From contig NZ_MAYO01000003.1 of assembly GCF_001691565.1 (NCBI RefSeq), forward strand, positions 1,883,549 through 1,947,548: DNA of 64,000 nucleotides. Reading direction: 5' to 3'. Positions 14,622 through 22,933 of the stretch are shown here, in pieces. Source of the stretch: Microbacterium oleivorans. GTDB taxonomy: Bacteria; Actinomycetota; Actinomycetes; Actinomycetales; Microbacteriaceae. Each line of letters begins with the position of its first letter. Position 1 is the stretch's first letter. Position numbers and translations under genes: made by a program. The notes under the pieces were generated by a model. It searched no databases. It was not told the origin of the DNA and saw only the letters and a program-made list of their open reading frames with translations.

Positions 14622-16348
14622 ACTCGCGGCGGTGGGACTCTGCGCGGGGGCTGCGTGACGTTCCCCGAGTCGTCGGCCGGCGTCCATTCGTACGTCGTCC
14701 CGTTCGGGTCAGCCCAGAATCTGCCGTGTCGCCTGACGTCGGCCTGCGAAGCGATGTCCCACGGAACGGCCCATTCGTAGGTGTCTCCGCTGCCCTGAGG
14801 GAGAGGGTTGCGCAGGATGATGCCCTTGTCACCCAACGCATCGACGAAGGGTCTCCCGCCGTCCAGATCGAGCTCCGGTACTACCGCGAACGGGTCATCC
14901 TCCTTACCGATCTGCCTCGGCGGCTGCACGAGCGTGAAGTCGCGATTGATCTCGTACCGGATGATGTCGCCGTGACCGGGGAGCCCGTCCTCGCCCATCT
15001 CACCGTGCTTCGCGTACCCGGCAGCGCCGGATTCCGTCTCGGCGACATACAACGCCTTCCAGTTCGGATCATCGCTTCCGTTACTCCATCCCGGAATCCG
15101 CTGCGGGCCATTCTCCAGAGTCCGCTCGGCACCGGGGACGTCCGAGCCGCGGAAACCCTGCCAGCTCTCGAGACGCGTGAAGACGGCGCCTGACGGCGAC
15201 TGCCACGACGTCGTGCCCGGTTTCACGAGTCCCCGCTCGACGAGATCCGCCGGCGGATCGACGCGGACCGACCCGGGCGGGACGCCCCAGGCCCGTGCGG
15301 CATCGAGAGTCTCGGCCGCGTTGGACGCCGACGAGCCGGATCGCGGAGGCGTGTCGGGGCGCGGCGCCGGCTCCGGAGTGTCCGCCCGCGGCGCCGGCTC
15401 AGGAGTCTCAGCCCGCGGCGGAGGCGTCGGCGCGCCGTCGGGCTCGGGCGTCGGCGTTCGACTGCCCGGTTCGCCCGTGTCCGACGCTGCCTTTCGCGCT
15501 TTGCCGATGGCCTTGCCCGCGCCGAATGTGACGAGGCCGAGGAGCGCCCATCCGAGATCCTCGAGGTCTCCCTCCCCCAGACCCACGAGAAGGACCTCCG
15601 CCGCCACGGCGATGGCGTCGAAGACACGCGACGCCGTCATCAGCGCGGCGGCGATGATCGGTCCCACGCCGGGGAGGAAGAGGGCGAGGGCGGCGAGCGC
15701 CATCGCGACGATGGAAAACCACTTGACGATGAATTTGAGGATCTGGACGAAGAGGAACTTGAAACGGTCCCACCCGGAATCCTTCAGCCCGTCGTTGAAA
15801 CCGCCCCGGATCGTCGCCGCAGCAGCCCTCCCAGCGTCATCCAACTGCGCGAGAACCGCGTTCAGTCTTGCGCGAGCCTCGCGCAGTTTCGCCGCGGCGT
15901 TCTCGGTCGCCGCGGTCTTGTCCGCGTTCGCCTGCTCCTGCTCGGGGGTGAGCGACGCTCCGGACTCGGGGATCGCCATCGGCATCGCCTCAGCACGCCC
16001 CTGCGCGCCTGCGGCATCCATCGCCTCGTCGAGCGCCGCCGCCGACCCTATGAGGGCGACGTCGACGGCGGGGCGGTAGTCGCGGAGGGCACCCGCCGCC
16101 GCCTCGTACCGGCCGACGGTCTGTCGCAGGTCCTTCGCCACCTCGGTCGCCGACGACCTCAGTTCGTCGGCATACGCTCCACGCAGCGACTCACCCGACC
16201 CGATACGAGCGAGCCGGTCACCTTGAATCCGCATCGCGTCCGCGAGTGTGCGGAAGTGCTGCACCTGCTCGTCGATCGCGGCCGTGTCCGCGACCACGGG
16301 GTCGGAGGGCCGCTCGAGGAGATCCCATCTTCCCGGACGTTCAGGCAC
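14606..16348 (-). CDS. Type VII-secreted polymorphic toxin with ADP-ribosyltransferase-like C-terminus
   Basis: 580 aa, GTG start at 16346-16348 overlapping the WXG100-like gene by 8 nt. The N-terminal ~200 residues form a helical, Ala-rich region of the kind found in T7SS substrates. Residues ~205-280 hold hydrophobic segments (VAMALAALALFLPGVGPI). A Pro-rich linker with PAPRADTPEPAPRPDTP repeats (about 305-335) separates the C-terminal toxin domain (about 345-580). There, GFRGSD and later ALYVAETESGAAGYA resemble the first-strand Arg and the STS-helix region of ADP-ribosyltransferases. That assignment is tentative. The WXG-EccC context and downstream candidate immunity genes support a contact-dependent toxin. 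Confidence 0.7.
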   Translation of the reverse strand: MPERPGRWDLLERPSDPVVADTAAIDEQVQHFRTLADAMRIQGDRLARIGSGESLRGAYADELRSSATEVAKDLRQTVGRYEAAAGALRDYRPAVDVALIGSAAALDEAMDAAGAQGRAEAMPMAIPESGASLTPEQEQANADKTAATENAAAKLREARARLNAVLAQLDDAGRAAAATIRGGFNDGLKDSGWDRFKFLFVQILKFIVKWFSIVAMALAALALFLPGVGPIIAAALMTASRVFDAIAVAAEVLLVGLGEGDLEDLGWALLGLVTFGAGKAIGKARKAASDTGEPGSRTPTPEPDGAPTPPPRAETPEPAPRADTPEPAPRPDTPPRSGSSASNAAETLDAARAWGVPPGSVRVDPPADLVERGLVKPGTTSWQSPSGAVFTRLESWQGFRGSDVPGAERTLENGPQRIPGWSNGSDDPNWKALYVAETESGAAGYAKHGEMGEDGLPGHGDIIRYEINRDFTLVQPPRQIGKEDDPFAVVPELDLDGGRPFVDALGDKGIILRNPLPQGSGDTYEWAVPWDIASQADVRRHGRFWADPNGTTYEWTPADDSGNVTQPPRRVPPPRVWRDL

Positions 16349-16640
16349 CGGAGGCCTCCTCCACTCGGATGCTGTCGGCGAGCTGCTTCTCGGCGTCGGT
16401 CCACGCTTTGCAGGCCGCGTCGACTCGCTCGCTCAGTTTGCCGAGGCGCTTCTTGATCTTGTCGCGATGGGCGTACCAGTTGTCGTTGAACTCCTTCATC
16501 GCACTCGTGATGTCCGCCTGACCCCAGATCGGGCCGAGCTCCTTCGACCGCTTGTCCGCGGTGTCGAACTCTTGGGCGATCGCCTTGAGGTCACTGTTGG
16601 TCGTATCGAGCGTCGCGTCGACGATCAGATCACCGGCCAT
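16341..16640 (-). CDS. WXG100-family protein (ESAT-6-like), toxin partner
   Basis: 99 aa, two predicted helices around a PIWGQAD turn near residues 37-43, which supplies the W-x-G-like hairpin of WXG100 proteins. It lies 24 nt downstream of the EccC gene and overlaps the toxin gene, so it is well placed to form the heterodimer or secretion-signal partner of the toxin. It is Lys/Asp-rich with no signal peptide, as expected for type VII substrates. Confidence 0.75.
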   Translation of the reverse strand: MAGDLIVDATLDTTNSDLKAIAQEFDTADKRSKELGPIWGQADITSAMKEFNDNWYAHRDKIKKRLGKLSERVDAACKAWTDAEKQLADSIRVEEASGA

Positions 16641-16664
16641 GGGATATCCCTTCTTCTCGCTGTC

Positions 16665-19600
16665 TCACTCGACCAGCCGCGGGGCTTGGAGAGTGTGTAT
16701 GGTTCCGTCGCCGAAATGGGCCAGGATGCGGCCGGGCACGACAGGAGCCGTCGTCGCCGATCGCGGGATCCGGACCCCGATGAGGTCGCCGTCGAACTGA
16801 TTGCGCGGGCTGAGGAGCGCACCGCGCTGGTTGTTGCGCACGTCGGTCTGCCACCCCGTGAAGCCTCCGCCGACCTCGGCAGCGCTGCCGCCCAGGATGA
16901 CGCCGCGATTGCCCCCCGACGCACCGCGGATCCACTCGCGCAGCTCATCCTTTGCGGGCATCTCCCTCACGAGCTCGCCGTCGTCGATCACCACGACGAT
17001 CGGCTCCGACGTGGCGAGCGCCTCGGCGAGCTCCTCTGCGGCGACGTCGACACCGGTGAACGCGGCGCGGAGGCCGGGACGGCCCGCCACGAGCTCGGGG
17101 AGGGGCGATCGGCGGGGCGCGATCACGACGACGCCCGTTCCTGCGTCGAGGAGGGAACGAGCCATCGCCCCCAACACGTTGCTCCTGCCGGACTGCGGTG
17201 GACCTGCAACGAGGAAGGTCGGCGGTCCGGACGCCAGATCGACCCCGATGGACGAGAGCTCGTCGCCACCGACGCCCAGGAGCGCCCAGAGCGCGGGAGA
17301 CCCGGAATTCGTCGGATACTGGGCGAGATCCTCCCACGTCACGATCGACGGAAGGACGTCGATCCGCCAGGGCCGGCGACGTTGCGGGATGTCGCGATCA
17401 CGCTCACGGGCGCGCATCGCGATCTCAGTGAGCGCCGCTGCCTGAGCGGTCGCGCTCGGGTCGGCGGCGAGGAGGGCGACCTGCGCCTCCTGCCCGGTTC
17501 CGGCGCGGAACATGCGGCCGTCGGGTACCGACTGCGAGAGCTTTCGCGGGTTGAGCCCGCCCATGCCGTAATCGGCACGATCGCTCAGGCGCAGCATCCA
17601 CTTCTCTTCGGTCAGAACACTGATGCGCCCCGACAGGAGCGACCGGTCACCCGCGAGAACGAGGTGGATGCCGGCGCTCGCACCTTCGCGCAGGAAACCC
17701 ATCACCTGTTCGACGAGCAGTCCGCCGTCGAGGTCGCCGAAGGTGCTCGTGAAGCTCTCCCATCGGTCGAGCATCACGATGATGTGCGGCAGCCGTTCTT
17801 CGGTGGACGCCCGGGAACGCTGCTCGCTGATGTCGGCGACCCCGAGTCGACCGAAGGACTCCTGGCGCGACGTCAGCTCCGTCTGGAGGCGGTCGAAAAG
17901 ACGCACGAGCCGCTCGCGTTCGCTGCGCTGCACGATCGCGCCGGTGTGCGGCAGTCGGGTCAGCGGCAGCAGGGCACCGTTGCCCATGTCCACGCCGAAG
18001 AGGTGCAGGTCCGCAGTGGTGACGGAGTCGGCGAGCGCTCCAGCGATCGTGCGCAGCGCCTGCGAGCGACCCGAGCGCGCGGTACCGACGATGAAGAGAT
18101 GCCCGAACTCGCTCAGCGAGAGCGTGATCGGCGGCTGCGACTGCGTCGTCGGGGAGTCTCCGAGCGCCCAGGCGACCTCGGACGGTCGCGGAGGGCTCGG
18201 CTCCGCTGCGGCCTCGCGCGACCGCCCATCGGGGTGCGCCAGGTCCGCGAGAAGTACCGTCTCTGGCAGGGAGGGCAGCCACGGGGAATGGTTCGGTGGC
18301 AGATCGAGCCCGGCCGCGGCTTGCGTCGCGGCGTCGACGAGCCGCGAGAGGTCGGTCGTCTCGCCTTCGTGACCATCGGTGCGCGGGGCAGCGGGCGACG
18401 GGTAACCCGCGTCCCGCCAACCGACGTCTGCGACGAACGGGATGGGAACGACCTTCGATCCGCCGCCGACGAGGCTCCGACCGCCGACCCGCGCCGTCTG
18501 GAACGGGACGAGCGAGGAGTGCCCCAGCCGCACGTAGGCTCGTCCGGCAGCGCTCGCCGGGATTCGCGCTGCGTCGGGCGCGTCGATGACGTCGATGCTG
18601 TCCGCGGCATCCGTCACTCGGAGCGAGATCCGCAGGTTCGTGTTGGCCCGTATCTCCGCCGAGACGACACCCGACGGGCGTTGCGTGGCGAGGATGAGGT
18701 GGATGCCGAGGGATCGGCCGCGCTGCGCGATGTTCACGAGCCCCGACACGAAGTCAGGGAGCTCTCGGGCCATGGAGGCGAACTCATCGATCACGATGAG
18801 CAGCCGTGGCATCGGCGCGTGCGTCGCCGCACCGCCGCGCGCCTGCGCGGAGACGTAGTCTTCGATGTCTTTCGCTCCCGCCGCGGCGAGGATGTGCTCA
18901 CGGCGGGTCAGTTCGGCGCCGAGGGATGTCAGCGCCCTCTCGACGAGGTGGGCGTCGAGGTCTGTGACCATTCCGACGGTGTGCGGCAGTCTGACGGCGT
19001 CCTTGAAGGCCGCACCGCCCTTGTAGTCGACGAGGACGAAGTTCATCGCGTCGGGCCGGTTGCTGACCGCGAGGCTCGCGACGACGGTCTGCAGCAGTTC
19101 GGATTTGCCGGATCCGGTCGTGCCGGCGACGAGCCCGTGCGGGCCATCGGTGACGAGGTCGATCGAGAACGGTCCGTCGAGGGAGACCCCGACGACGGCG
19201 CGGGTGCTGCGTGCACCGCCCACCCACCGCGTCATGATCGTCCGCGCGTTGACCGGCTCCAGGCTCATCACCTCGGTCAGGCGCGCGCTCGTGGGAATCG
19301 CGTCTTCCTCCTCGTCCCCGGAATCACGCAGTGGCGCGAGTGAGCGGGCGACCTGCTCGAACCACGCCGGATCGACCTCGTCCAGACGGATGTTCTGCAC
19401 GGCCTCATGAGCTGACCGGCGCACGACAGCCTGCCCTCCGACGCGGAGGAGGACCACGGACGTGCATTCCTCCGGCAGCGCGCGCTCGTTCTCATCGAGG
19501 CAGATGGCGTAGACGCCTACTGCGGGACCGTCTCGCAGGATGCCGGCGACGCCCGGATAGGCGCGGAGCCGACGTGCCCCGTCCCACACGACGACGACAT

Positions 19601-21056
19601 CAGGGGGGAAGCGCAGGCCCCTCCCGTTGGCTGCCGAGAGCTGGGCACCGCGGTCCGCGACCAGTTGCGCGAGTTCGGCGACGCGACGCCCGAGCGTGTC
19701 GGCATCATTGCCCACGAGGGTGCGTGCATCCTGGCCGAGGGCCGGTGCGACGTGCGGAAGCCAGCGCGTCCAGGCCCAGTCCTCCTCGGTGTCGCCGGTC
19801 GTCAACAGAACGAGTTGCACATCGCGCGGGCTCTGCAGCACTGCCAGTTGTGCGATGAACCACCTCGCCGCAGCCCGGGCACGGTGAGGCGAACCGGCGA
19901 CGCCCATGACGCCGGCCTCGGTCAACGGCACCGACGTCGGCACATCCTGAAGAAGCGCCGGAGTGCGACGGCGATACTCGAGCGCCTCTCGCAGATCCTC
20001 GACGGCCACCGCGCTCGGAACGTGAGCGGTGCCGATCCGGATGAGCAGATGGTCGTCATCGGTCGCCCGGCGTTCCCACAGTCGGGAATCGGGTGTGGTC
20101 GCGACCGTCCACAGATCGGCCGCGCTCGGCGCTGACGACAGCCGCATCTCCCGTTCGAGCGCGTGACGCGCGCGCACGTCCGCCTCGATGCGTTCGACAG
20201 TGGCGGCGTGCTCCGCGACCCGCTCCCGGTAGGTACGCCGCCCCTGCCGCTTCGTCGTCACCGCATTGGCGATGACCATGATCGGTGACAGCAACGCCAG
20301 CGCGAGGAAGGCGAGGGACTGGAAGACGATCGCGGTGACGACGCCGCCCAGCAGCGGCAAGAGTGCGGCCACCCACGGGAGCGAGCTTCTCACCTCGAAC
20401 GCGGGGGCCGCGGGGATGCGGTAGACCTCGCTCTCCGCGACGTTCCGGATCCGCGGGGGACGGTTGAACTCGAGGACGCTGCGATCCTCCGAGGGCTCGA
20501 GCACTGCGTCCGCTTCGCTCACCGGCCGCTGCTGGAAGAGGCTCTCGCCGATGCGCAGGTCGACCCCGCGCGGCCACACCGTGAACTCCTCGGTCAGATC
20601 CAGCCCCGCCAGGCTCGCCTGGATCAGCAGGTTCGTCACTCGCACGCGGACGGTCATCGTGATGTCGATCGCGACGATCAGCGCACGTGAGGGAAGCGGC
20701 GCGAGGACGGCATCGTTCGAGGCAGCACTGCCGACGGAATGCAGTCCCGGCCCAACTCGGACGACATGACCCGCCCCGGGCCCGCTCGATACCCCGATGT
20801 CGACGAGACCGGCCCCGGCTGCTGCGCCAACGGCGCCCTGCGCCTCGAGCGAAAGGACGGCGCCCTGACGGATGCCGGTGGCTGCGAGTGTCTGCGAGGG
20901 GTCGATCGGGTCACCACCGACGACGACCCGTCCGCCCGGCTCGACGGTCACGCCCGCATGACGCAGGACGTCGATGACGGGTGTGTCCGCGTCTGCGTCG
21001 ACGAAGAGGTCACGGGTTCGTGAGGTTTCGTCACGGAAGGAGACGACGACTCGCAT
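16665..21056 (-). CDS. Type VII secretion FtsK/SpoIIIE ATPase (EccC/EssC-like) with ubiquitin-like and FHA-like N-terminus
   Basis: 1463 aa; motor of the secretion system at the inner membrane. Residues 1-75 look like a YukD/ubiquitin-like domain, about 85-185 like an FHA-type domain, and about 225-270 hold two membrane segments (ALLPLLGGVVTAIVF, SLAFLALALLSPIMVI). Three FtsK-like ATPase modules follow. The first has canonical Walker A GTTGSGKS near 645 and Walker B LLIVIDEF near 752. The second (GTARSGRSQ, near 990) and third (GPPQSGRSN, near 1285) replace the catalytic Lys by Arg. The N-terminal FHA-type design resembles Firmicutes EssC more than mycobacterial EccCa/EccCb. No EccB, EccD, EccE or mycosin gene is nearby. 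Confidence 0.88.
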   Translation of the reverse strand: MRVVVSFRDETSRTRDLFVDADADTPVIDVLRHAGVTVEPGGRVVVGGDPIDPSQTLAATGIRQGAVLSLEAQGAVGAAAGAGLVDIGVSSGPGAGHVVRVGPGLHSVGSAASNDAVLAPLPSRALIVAIDITMTVRVRVTNLLIQASLAGLDLTEEFTVWPRGVDLRIGESLFQQRPVSEADAVLEPSEDRSVLEFNRPPRIRNVAESEVYRIPAAPAFEVRSSLPWVAALLPLLGGVVTAIVFQSLAFLALALLSPIMVIANAVTTKRQGRRTYRERVAEHAATVERIEADVRARHALEREMRLSSAPSAADLWTVATTPDSRLWERRATDDDHLLIRIGTAHVPSAVAVEDLREALEYRRRTPALLQDVPTSVPLTEAGVMGVAGSPHRARAAARWFIAQLAVLQSPRDVQLVLLTTGDTEEDWAWTRWLPHVAPALGQDARTLVGNDADTLGRRVAELAQLVADRGAQLSAANGRGLRFPPDVVVVWDGARRLRAYPGVAGILRDGPAVGVYAICLDENERALPEECTSVVLLRVGGQAVVRRSAHEAVQNIRLDEVDPAWFEQVARSLAPLRDSGDEEEDAIPTSARLTEVMSLEPVNARTIMTRWVGGARSTRAVVGVSLDGPFSIDLVTDGPHGLVAGTTGSGKSELLQTVVASLAVSNRPDAMNFVLVDYKGGAAFKDAVRLPHTVGMVTDLDAHLVERALTSLGAELTRREHILAAAGAKDIEDYVSAQARGGAATHAPMPRLLIVIDEFASMARELPDFVSGLVNIAQRGRSLGIHLILATQRPSGVVSAEIRANTNLRISLRVTDAADSIDVIDAPDAARIPASAAGRAYVRLGHSSLVPFQTARVGGRSLVGGGSKVVPIPFVADVGWRDAGYPSPAAPRTDGHEGETTDLSRLVDAATQAAAGLDLPPNHSPWLPSLPETVLLADLAHPDGRSREAAAEPSPPRPSEVAWALGDSPTTQSQPPITLSLSEFGHLFIVGTARSGRSQALRTIAGALADSVTTADLHLFGVDMGNGALLPLTRLPHTGAIVQRSERERLVRLFDRLQTELTSRQESFGRLGVADISEQRSRASTEERLPHIIVMLDRWESFTSTFGDLDGGLLVEQVMGFLREGASAGIHLVLAGDRSLLSGRISVLTEEKWMLRLSDRADYGMGGLNPRKLSQSVPDGRMFRAGTGQEAQVALLAADPSATAQAAALTEIAMRARERDRDIPQRRRPWRIDVLPSIVTWEDLAQYPTNSGSPALWALLGVGGDELSSIGVDLASGPPTFLVAGPPQSGRSNVLGAMARSLLDAGTGVVVIAPRRSPLPELVAGRPGLRAAFTGVDVAAEELAEALATSEPIVVVIDDGELVREMPAKDELREWIRGASGGNRGVILGGSAAEVGGGFTGWQTDVRNNQRGALLSPRNQFDGDLIGVRIPRSATTAPVVPGRILAHFGDGTIHTLQAPRLVE

Positions 21057-21129
21057 GGGGAGTATCCGATGTTCGAATGAGGAGGGCGGGAGGACGGGGC
21101 CCGCGCGGACGCGGGGCCCCGCCGAACGG

Positions 21130-21426
21130 TCAGCGCTTGAGCGCGTTGGCCAGGTCGGTGTCCGTCTGCTGCAGGGCCTCGGCGGCCTTGTTCAGGTAGG
21201 TGCTCATGCCCTCGAGGCCGGCGATGGTCTTCGTGGCACCGTCGTTGAACTCCTGGTAGGACGTCCCGAACGCGATCGACGACTGGTCGGTGACGTAACC
21301 GCCTGACACGAGGCTGTCGACGAGTGATTTCAGGCGTGTCAGCTGCGCGTTGATTTCCTGCTGACCGCTGGAGAGACGACTCGCGGCATCCCGCATGTCT
21401 CCGTAGGTGACGTTCAAGTTCGCCAT
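21130..21426 (-). CDS. WXG100-family protein (EsxA-like)
   Basis: 98 aa, a typical Esx length. Two long amphipathic helices flank a turn SGGYVTDQSS near 41-50 where the W-x-G motif normally lies; the Trp is absent. The C-terminal helix ends TDTDLANALKR, comparable with the tail that carries the YxxxD/E export signal. The gene lies between the LysM-like membrane protein and EccC. Likely a secreted or structural component of the system. Confidence 0.82.
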   Translation of the reverse strand: MANLNVTYGDMRDAASRLSSGQQEINAQLTRLKSLVDSLVSGGYVTDQSSIAFGTSYQEFNDGATKTIAGLEGMSTYLNKAAEALQQTDTDLANALKR

Positions 21427-21484
21427 GTGCTGCTTCTCTCTGTGTGAGGTTCATCCGGACGGGCGTCCGGATGCGTGTCGGCCG

Positions 21485-22873
21485 TTACGCGTTCGTCCGT
21501 TCGGAGGAAGCGGTGTACCGGACGTCGGGGAGCAGGTCGCTCGAGAGCACGCCGTCTCGGACGGAGAATCGCCAGGACGCACCCGCGAACGATGACTTCA
21601 CGAGGACGATCCAGTGGAAATCGGGGTTCGCGAAGAGGGCGCGCAGGGCATCCCCCTGGGCTCTCGTCGCGATCTCGTCGATGACGGCGACGCCGCGCTC
21701 GTGGGTGTCCATGCCGGCGCCTGCGATGAAGTCGTCCAGCGCCGCCGCACGGTTGGCGCCGCGGGTCGTGATGTGCGCGACGTGCGGCGACGCCGACCAG
21801 GGGTTGCTCGTGAGCTCCACGACCCACGCGTCCACGACGTCATCCACCGCATCGGCGGGACCCTCGACGCTCACCGGGCCGCGAGCTTGTGCGAAATCGA
21901 GCAGCAGCCGACCGGACTCCGTCGCGCCGAGCGCTGCGAGGCCGCTGAACCGGGTGTCGCTGGTGTCGGGAACGGGCTGGCGCTGCAGGTACGCGAGCGC
22001 CGCTGACCAGGTTCGGCCGTCCGGGGACGATGTCCACCCCGCGGGTGCCCGCGTCGACGGCGCCGTGAGGTGCAGGTGGATCGAGGTGTCGTCGACGGTG
22101 ACGACGTACACGCCGGGGAACGCTATCTGCTCGGCCTGACTGGCCGCGACGGCGATCCGCAGAGCGCTGTCGATCGTCCACGATGCCGAGCTGTCCCGGA
22201 CGTATGCTCCACCGCCTGCCGTCCGAGCCGCGCGGCGACGCCAACGGAGGATGCCGAACACCGTCCCGGCCGCGATCGCTGCGGCCGAAGCGACAGCGAT
22301 CGAGACCGCCCCGACGACCGGCAGCCCGCGGGAACCTCCCGGCGTCTCGGCGGCATCGCCCCGCGGGGGCACCTGGCGGTCGGGAGCGACCTGGGTGGGA
22401 CGGGGTTGGGCCGGGGGCTGCTCGGAGTTCCGAGGGTTCTGCTGCTGCGGACTCGTGGGACGCTGCTGCGACCGCGGTTCCTCCTCGCCTGAAGCGAGTC
22501 GGCCGACCTGGACGCCCGGGCCGCGCGCATCGTCGGGCAGAAGGAGTATCCACCCCGGGTTCAGGCTCGTAGGCACGGTGAGCGCCGAACCGTCCGGCTG
22601 CCGTCGGCCCTTGTTCAGTTCGAAGATCTCCTCGAACCGGTTGCCGTCCCCGAGGTAGCGCTGTGCGATCGCGAAGAGGAACTCCGGCTCGCCGTTGAAG
22701 CTCTCCTTGACGACGTAGAACCGCACCTCGCGCTGGTCCGCCTGCGGAACGCGAACGGATGCCGTGAGCGGGTCGGCGTGGGCGGGGAGCGCCACGAACG
22801 GGAGCGCCGTCGCGATGACCGCGGCGATGAGGAATCCACCCGCTGATCGGGGATTGAGGTGGCGTTGGATCAC
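21485..22873 (-). CDS. T7SS-associated membrane protein with extracellular LysM-like domain
   Basis: 462 aa. A signal-type N-terminus (about 13-34, ending LPAHADP) is followed by a LysM-like region (about 50-115: FLFAIAQRYLGDGNRFEEIFELN, then PTSLNPGWILLLP), a Gln/Pro-rich linker, one membrane helix (about 185-207, VVGAVSIAVASAAAIAAGTVFG) with a basic stop-transfer RWRRR, and a ~250-residue C-terminal domain predicted to be cytoplasmic. The LysM-like part could bind peptidoglycan. Sitting between regulator and Esx gene, it may anchor the secretion complex to the wall, a job done by EccB in ESX systems. That role is inference. Confidence 0.72.
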   Translation of the reverse strand: MIQRHLNPRSAGGFLIAAVIATALPFVALPAHADPLTASVRVPQADQREVRFYVVKESFNGEPEFLFAIAQRYLGDGNRFEEIFELNKGRRQPDGSALTVPTSLNPGWILLLPDDARGPGVQVGRLASGEEEPRSQQRPTSPQQQNPRNSEQPPAQPRPTQVAPDRQVPPRGDAAETPGGSRGLPVVGAVSIAVASAAAIAAGTVFGILRWRRRAARTAGGGAYVRDSSASWTIDSALRIAVAASQAEQIAFPGVYVVTVDDTSIHLHLTAPSTRAPAGWTSSPDGRTWSAALAYLQRQPVPDTSDTRFSGLAALGATESGRLLLDFAQARGPVSVEGPADAVDDVVDAWVVELTSNPWSASPHVAHITTRGANRAAALDDFIAGAGMDTHERGVAVIDEIATRAQGDALRALFANPDFHWIVLVKSSFAGASWRFSVRDGVLSSDLLPDVRYTASSERTNA

Positions 22874-22933
22874 TGTTCCATCCCACCAACGGGCAGGATG
22901 AGCAGGAATACGTACTCCTACGTAAGTCCGCGG

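Noticed and set aside
16248..19343. A 1031-codon plus-strand open frame
   Set aside because: Antisense shadow of the EccC, Esx and toxin genes, which have full sets of family motifs.
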